Shown piece by piece: positions 62,169 through 64,000 of a stretch of DNA of 64,000 nucleotides. The notes below the pieces were generated by a model. It was given only the letters and a program-made list of their open reading frames with translations. It was not told where the DNA came from and made no database searches. The stretch covers positions 62,001 to 126,000 of the forward strand of contig JAJPHL010000036.1 in assembly GCA_021325275.1 (NCBI GenBank), given 5' to 3'. How positions within the stretch are numbered: the stretch's first letter is position 1; each line of letters starts with the position of its first letter. A program made the position numbers and the translations under genes. The DNA is from Terriglobia bacterium (GTDB lineage: Bacteria > Acidobacteriota > Terriglobia > JAJPHL01).

Positions 62169-62492
62169 GTGGAACGCAGAAAAGTCCTTCGCCGCGAAGT
62201 CAACTTCGAAGTAGCGTATTCGGCTGACGGGGCTCGCGGAACGACCCAAGCGAAGCAGTTGAGTGAATTCGGCATGTTGATCGGGCCCGTGGATCATCCC
62301 CGATTGCTGCTCGAAAAACACATTCAACTGCAATTTACGTTGCCGGGACAAGACCCCTGCAAGGTGCGGGGATTCTGCGCCTACGTCACACCTAGCGCGG
62401 CGGGAATTCGCTTCGAAACCATTCCCGACGATCTCAAACAAAAACTCGCGCGCTTCGTCAACGAAGATTCGGTTAAGGCCGCGCAGTCGTAA
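62169..62492 (+). CDS. PilZ-like domain protein
   Basis: 107 residues from GTG 62169; TTG 62133 would add 12. VERRKVLRREVNFEVAYS gives a PilZ-type arginine cluster (RKVLR). The second motif reads QLSEFGM in place of the usual [D/N]xSxxG. TAGGCT lies 7 nt before the GTG. It may have weak or no c-di-GMP binding. The gene is convergent with the M20 peptidase, 9 bp apart. Confidence 0.78.
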   Translation: MERRKVLRREVNFEVAYSADGARGTTQAKQLSEFGMLIGPVDHPRLLLEKHIQLQFTLPGQDPCKVRGFCAYVTPSAAGIRFETIPDDLKQKLARFVNEDSVKAAQS

Positions 62493-62501
62493 CGGCTCGT
62501 G

Positions 62502-63779
62502 CTAATTGATTCCTACCGCTGCCACCACGATCGCTAACGCCCGCTGCTGGCCCGGCACGTTGGCGGACTTTTCCATCACCGCGAACTCGTCGGGCGAATG
62601 CGCGCGTTGTCCCGCGCGGCCCGCGCCGATGGTGATCGCGGGAATGCCCAAGCCGATCGGCACGTTGGAATCGGTGGAACTGTAGCGCAACTCGGGTTTG
62701 CCGCCGAGCGCGCGCGTCACTTCCATGGCCGCGCGCACCAGGGCGGTCGATTCCGCGGTCTGTCCGCCGCGGCGATCGCCGACCAGTTGCGCGTCCAGCG
62801 TGATCGAGCCGTTGCGCGTAGAGCGCGCTTTGTTTTCGGCCGCCACGGCATCGGCGATGTCCAAGAGAAATTTCTTTTCAATCTTGGCCAGCTCCTCCGG
62901 CGACTCCGACCGCATGTCCACTTCCATCCAAACGGATCCGGGAATCGAATTCACCGATGTGCCGCCGCCGACCACTCCGACATTGAACGTGGTTTTCGGC
63001 GAGCGCGGGACGTCGGAGTGCGAAAAGCGCGCCATGGCATCGCCCATCGCGAACGCGGGATTCACCAATCCAAACGCGCCGTAGCTATGTCCGCCGGGAC
63101 CCTTGAAGGTGACGCGATAGCGCTTGCTGGCGACGCCGCCGTTGGTGATGGAGTTGTCGTCGCCGCCATCGATGGAAATGAAGTTTTTGATTTTCTCGCG
63201 ATACTCGCCTTTTTCGAGGAGAAAGTGAATGCCGCGCGAGTTGCCCAAGCCTTCTTCGCCGACGTCGGCGACAAACAGAATCTCGCCGCGCGTGGAAACA
63301 TGCGCCGCGTCCAGCGCGCGAATGATGCCCAGCATCGACGCGAGACCGTGCGTATCGTCGCCGATGCCGGGCGCGGAGTACTTGGTTCCTTCTTTGCGCA
63401 CATGGACGTCGGTGCCTTCGGGAAAAACGGTGTCGAGGTGCGCGGCCAGCGCCAGCATCGGGGCGTTGCCGGCGTTGGGGCCGGCGCCGGGGCGCTCGCC
63501 GAGAACGTTGCCTTCGGCGTCGATGTGGACGTTCTTCAGTCCGGCCTCGCGAAATTTCACTTCCATCGCGCGGGCCCGCGCGGTTTCCTTGAACGACGGC
63601 GCGGGGATTTCGGTCAAGGCCACCAGTTCGTTCACGAAGTGATCGAAATTGGCGTCGAGATGTTGAAACGCCGCCTTGACTTGCGCATTTTGCAAGACGG
63701 CCGAAGCATCTTGCGCGCCCGCCGGCACAGCGGCGAGCACCGCCGCGGCGAGAACCACAGTGGACCGAATCAGGTTCAT
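62502..63779 (-). CDS. M20 family zinc peptidase with signal peptide
   Basis: 425 residues. MNLIRSTVVLAAAVLAAVPAG is a signal peptide. Metal ligands lie in LALAAHLDTVFPEGTD (His, then Asp), GIGDDTHGLASMLGIIRA and VADVGEEGLGNSRGIHF (Glu-Glu). The dimerisation domain is at about 210-330 (GVASKRYRVTFKGPGGHSY) and the last ligand is near GRAGQRAHSPDEF. It resembles PepT-like tripeptidases and related amidohydrolases. It is probably exported to the periplasm. TATGAT lies 9 nt upstream of the ATG. Confidence 0.92.
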   Translation of the reverse strand: MNLIRSTVVLAAAVLAAVPAGAQDASAVLQNAQVKAAFQHLDANFDHFVNELVALTEIPAPSFKETARARAMEVKFREAGLKNVHIDAEGNVLGERPGAGPNAGNAPMLALAAHLDTVFPEGTDVHVRKEGTKYSAPGIGDDTHGLASMLGIIRALDAAHVSTRGEILFVADVGEEGLGNSRGIHFLLEKGEYREKIKNFISIDGGDDNSITNGGVASKRYRVTFKGPGGHSYGAFGLVNPAFAMGDAMARFSHSDVPRSPKTTFNVGVVGGGTSVNSIPGSVWMEVDMRSESPEELAKIEKKFLLDIADAVAAENKARSTRNGSITLDAQLVGDRRGGQTAESTALVRAAMEVTRALGGKPELRYSSTDSNVPIGLGIPAITIGAGRAGQRAHSPDEFAVMEKSANVPGQQRALAIVVAAVGIN

Positions 63780-63807
63780 AAGTGCTCGATCATACCGCCA
63801 TCTGTGC

Positions 63808-63813
63808 TACATT
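63808..63813 (+). promoter_or_regulatory. -10 box (TACATT), partial PilZ gene
   Basis: TACATT, then six bases (CCAAGC), then GTG 63820. Predicts a leaderless transcript. Confidence 0.42.
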
Positions 63814-63819
63814 CCAAGC

Positions 63820-64000
63820 GTGGGACGGGAACTTCTCAGCGAACTTCGACGCTCGCCACGGATTGTTTGCCGCTTCCCACTCGTGTTGATCTCCGACGGC
63901 GCACCGGTAGTAGCGTATTCGGCGGTGATCAGCCGCCACGGCGCGATGGTGCTGACGTCGATGGCCTATCGCGCGGGAACCACCGTGGAAATGCAAAACC
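63820..64000 (+). CDS. PilZ-like domain protein, N-terminal part (3' end outside window)
   Basis: 60 residues are visible from GTG 63820. VGRELLSELRRSPRIVCRFP gives the arginine-rich start of a PilZ domain, and AVISRHGAMVLTSMAY is the likely second motif with Val replacing the usual Asp or Asn. The frame runs open to the window end. It is divergent from the M20 peptidase by 40 bp. The protein may be like the one at 62169. Confidence 0.65.
   Translation, partial: MGRELLSELRRSPRIVCRFPLVLISDGAPVVAYSAVISRHGAMVLTSMAYRAGTTVEMQN

Overview
The window is GC-rich, densely packed chromosomal DNA with no rRNA, tRNA, CRISPR array, phage or intact insertion sequence. Gene content and style suggest an Acidobacteriota genome of the Solibacter/Bryobacter kind. 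The signs are a Tat-type secreted glycoside hydrolase and a Tat-like amidohydrolase, an S9 peptidase, DUF1015, SYLF and PilZ proteins, RND/MacB-like export parts, and intergenic 'CGCAGAG' and 'GGCTAAAGCC' palindromes. The taxon is inferred; nothing here proves it.

Layout. 1-5 kb: the 3' end of serA, a lipocalin-like protein, and a divergent pair (secreted glycoside hydrolase, amidohydrolase). 5-10.3 kb, minus strand: brnA - pyrF - selB - mutS2. 10.4-17.1 kb: a Gfo/Idh/MocA-epimerase fusion, then a PDZ-containing sensor kinase with an NtrC-type regulator. 17.2-22.4 kb: hydantoinase/oxoprolinase A and B, a small secreted protein and a sarcosine-oxidase-like flavoenzyme. 22.4-25.8 kb: surface-glycan or lipid genes (epimerase, GT2, flippase-like protein) and an ACT protein. 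25.9-28.9 kb: a 2-hydroxyacid dehydrogenase and an S9 peptidase. 29-34.1 kb: a very large GH18-deacetylase-GT2 protein and a GT39-type transferase. 35.4-42.3 kb: an export operon of three tandem periplasmic adaptors, a MacB-like permease and a TolC-like channel, with no ATPase gene. 42.3-46 kb: a phosphatase and two glycosyltransferases. 46-52.6 kb: gamma-glutamyltransferase, a TIM-barrel isomerase, asnS, arginase, ddl and a small membrane protein. 52.6-64 kb: DinB, PilZ, a phosphatase, DUF1015, selD, a SYLF protein, guaA, gltX, a split TPP decarboxylase, PilZ proteins and an M20 peptidase.

The strongest result is that selD is itself a selenoprotein gene. An in-frame TGA (56376-56378) lies 13 codons into the gene, at the position of the catalytic Cys of SelD. 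It is followed by a SECIS-like hairpin whose loop contains GU. With selB at 7360-9249, the window holds two parts of a selenocysteine pathway; selA and selC are not here.

A second theme is transcription start architecture. At many genes a TANNNT hexamer sits 5-8 nt before the chosen start codon, which predicts leaderless mRNAs. Some divergent genes are only about 21-23 bp apart. Two different inverted-repeat elements, at 45984-46240 and 57239-57419, look like small non-autonomous mobile or REP-like units.
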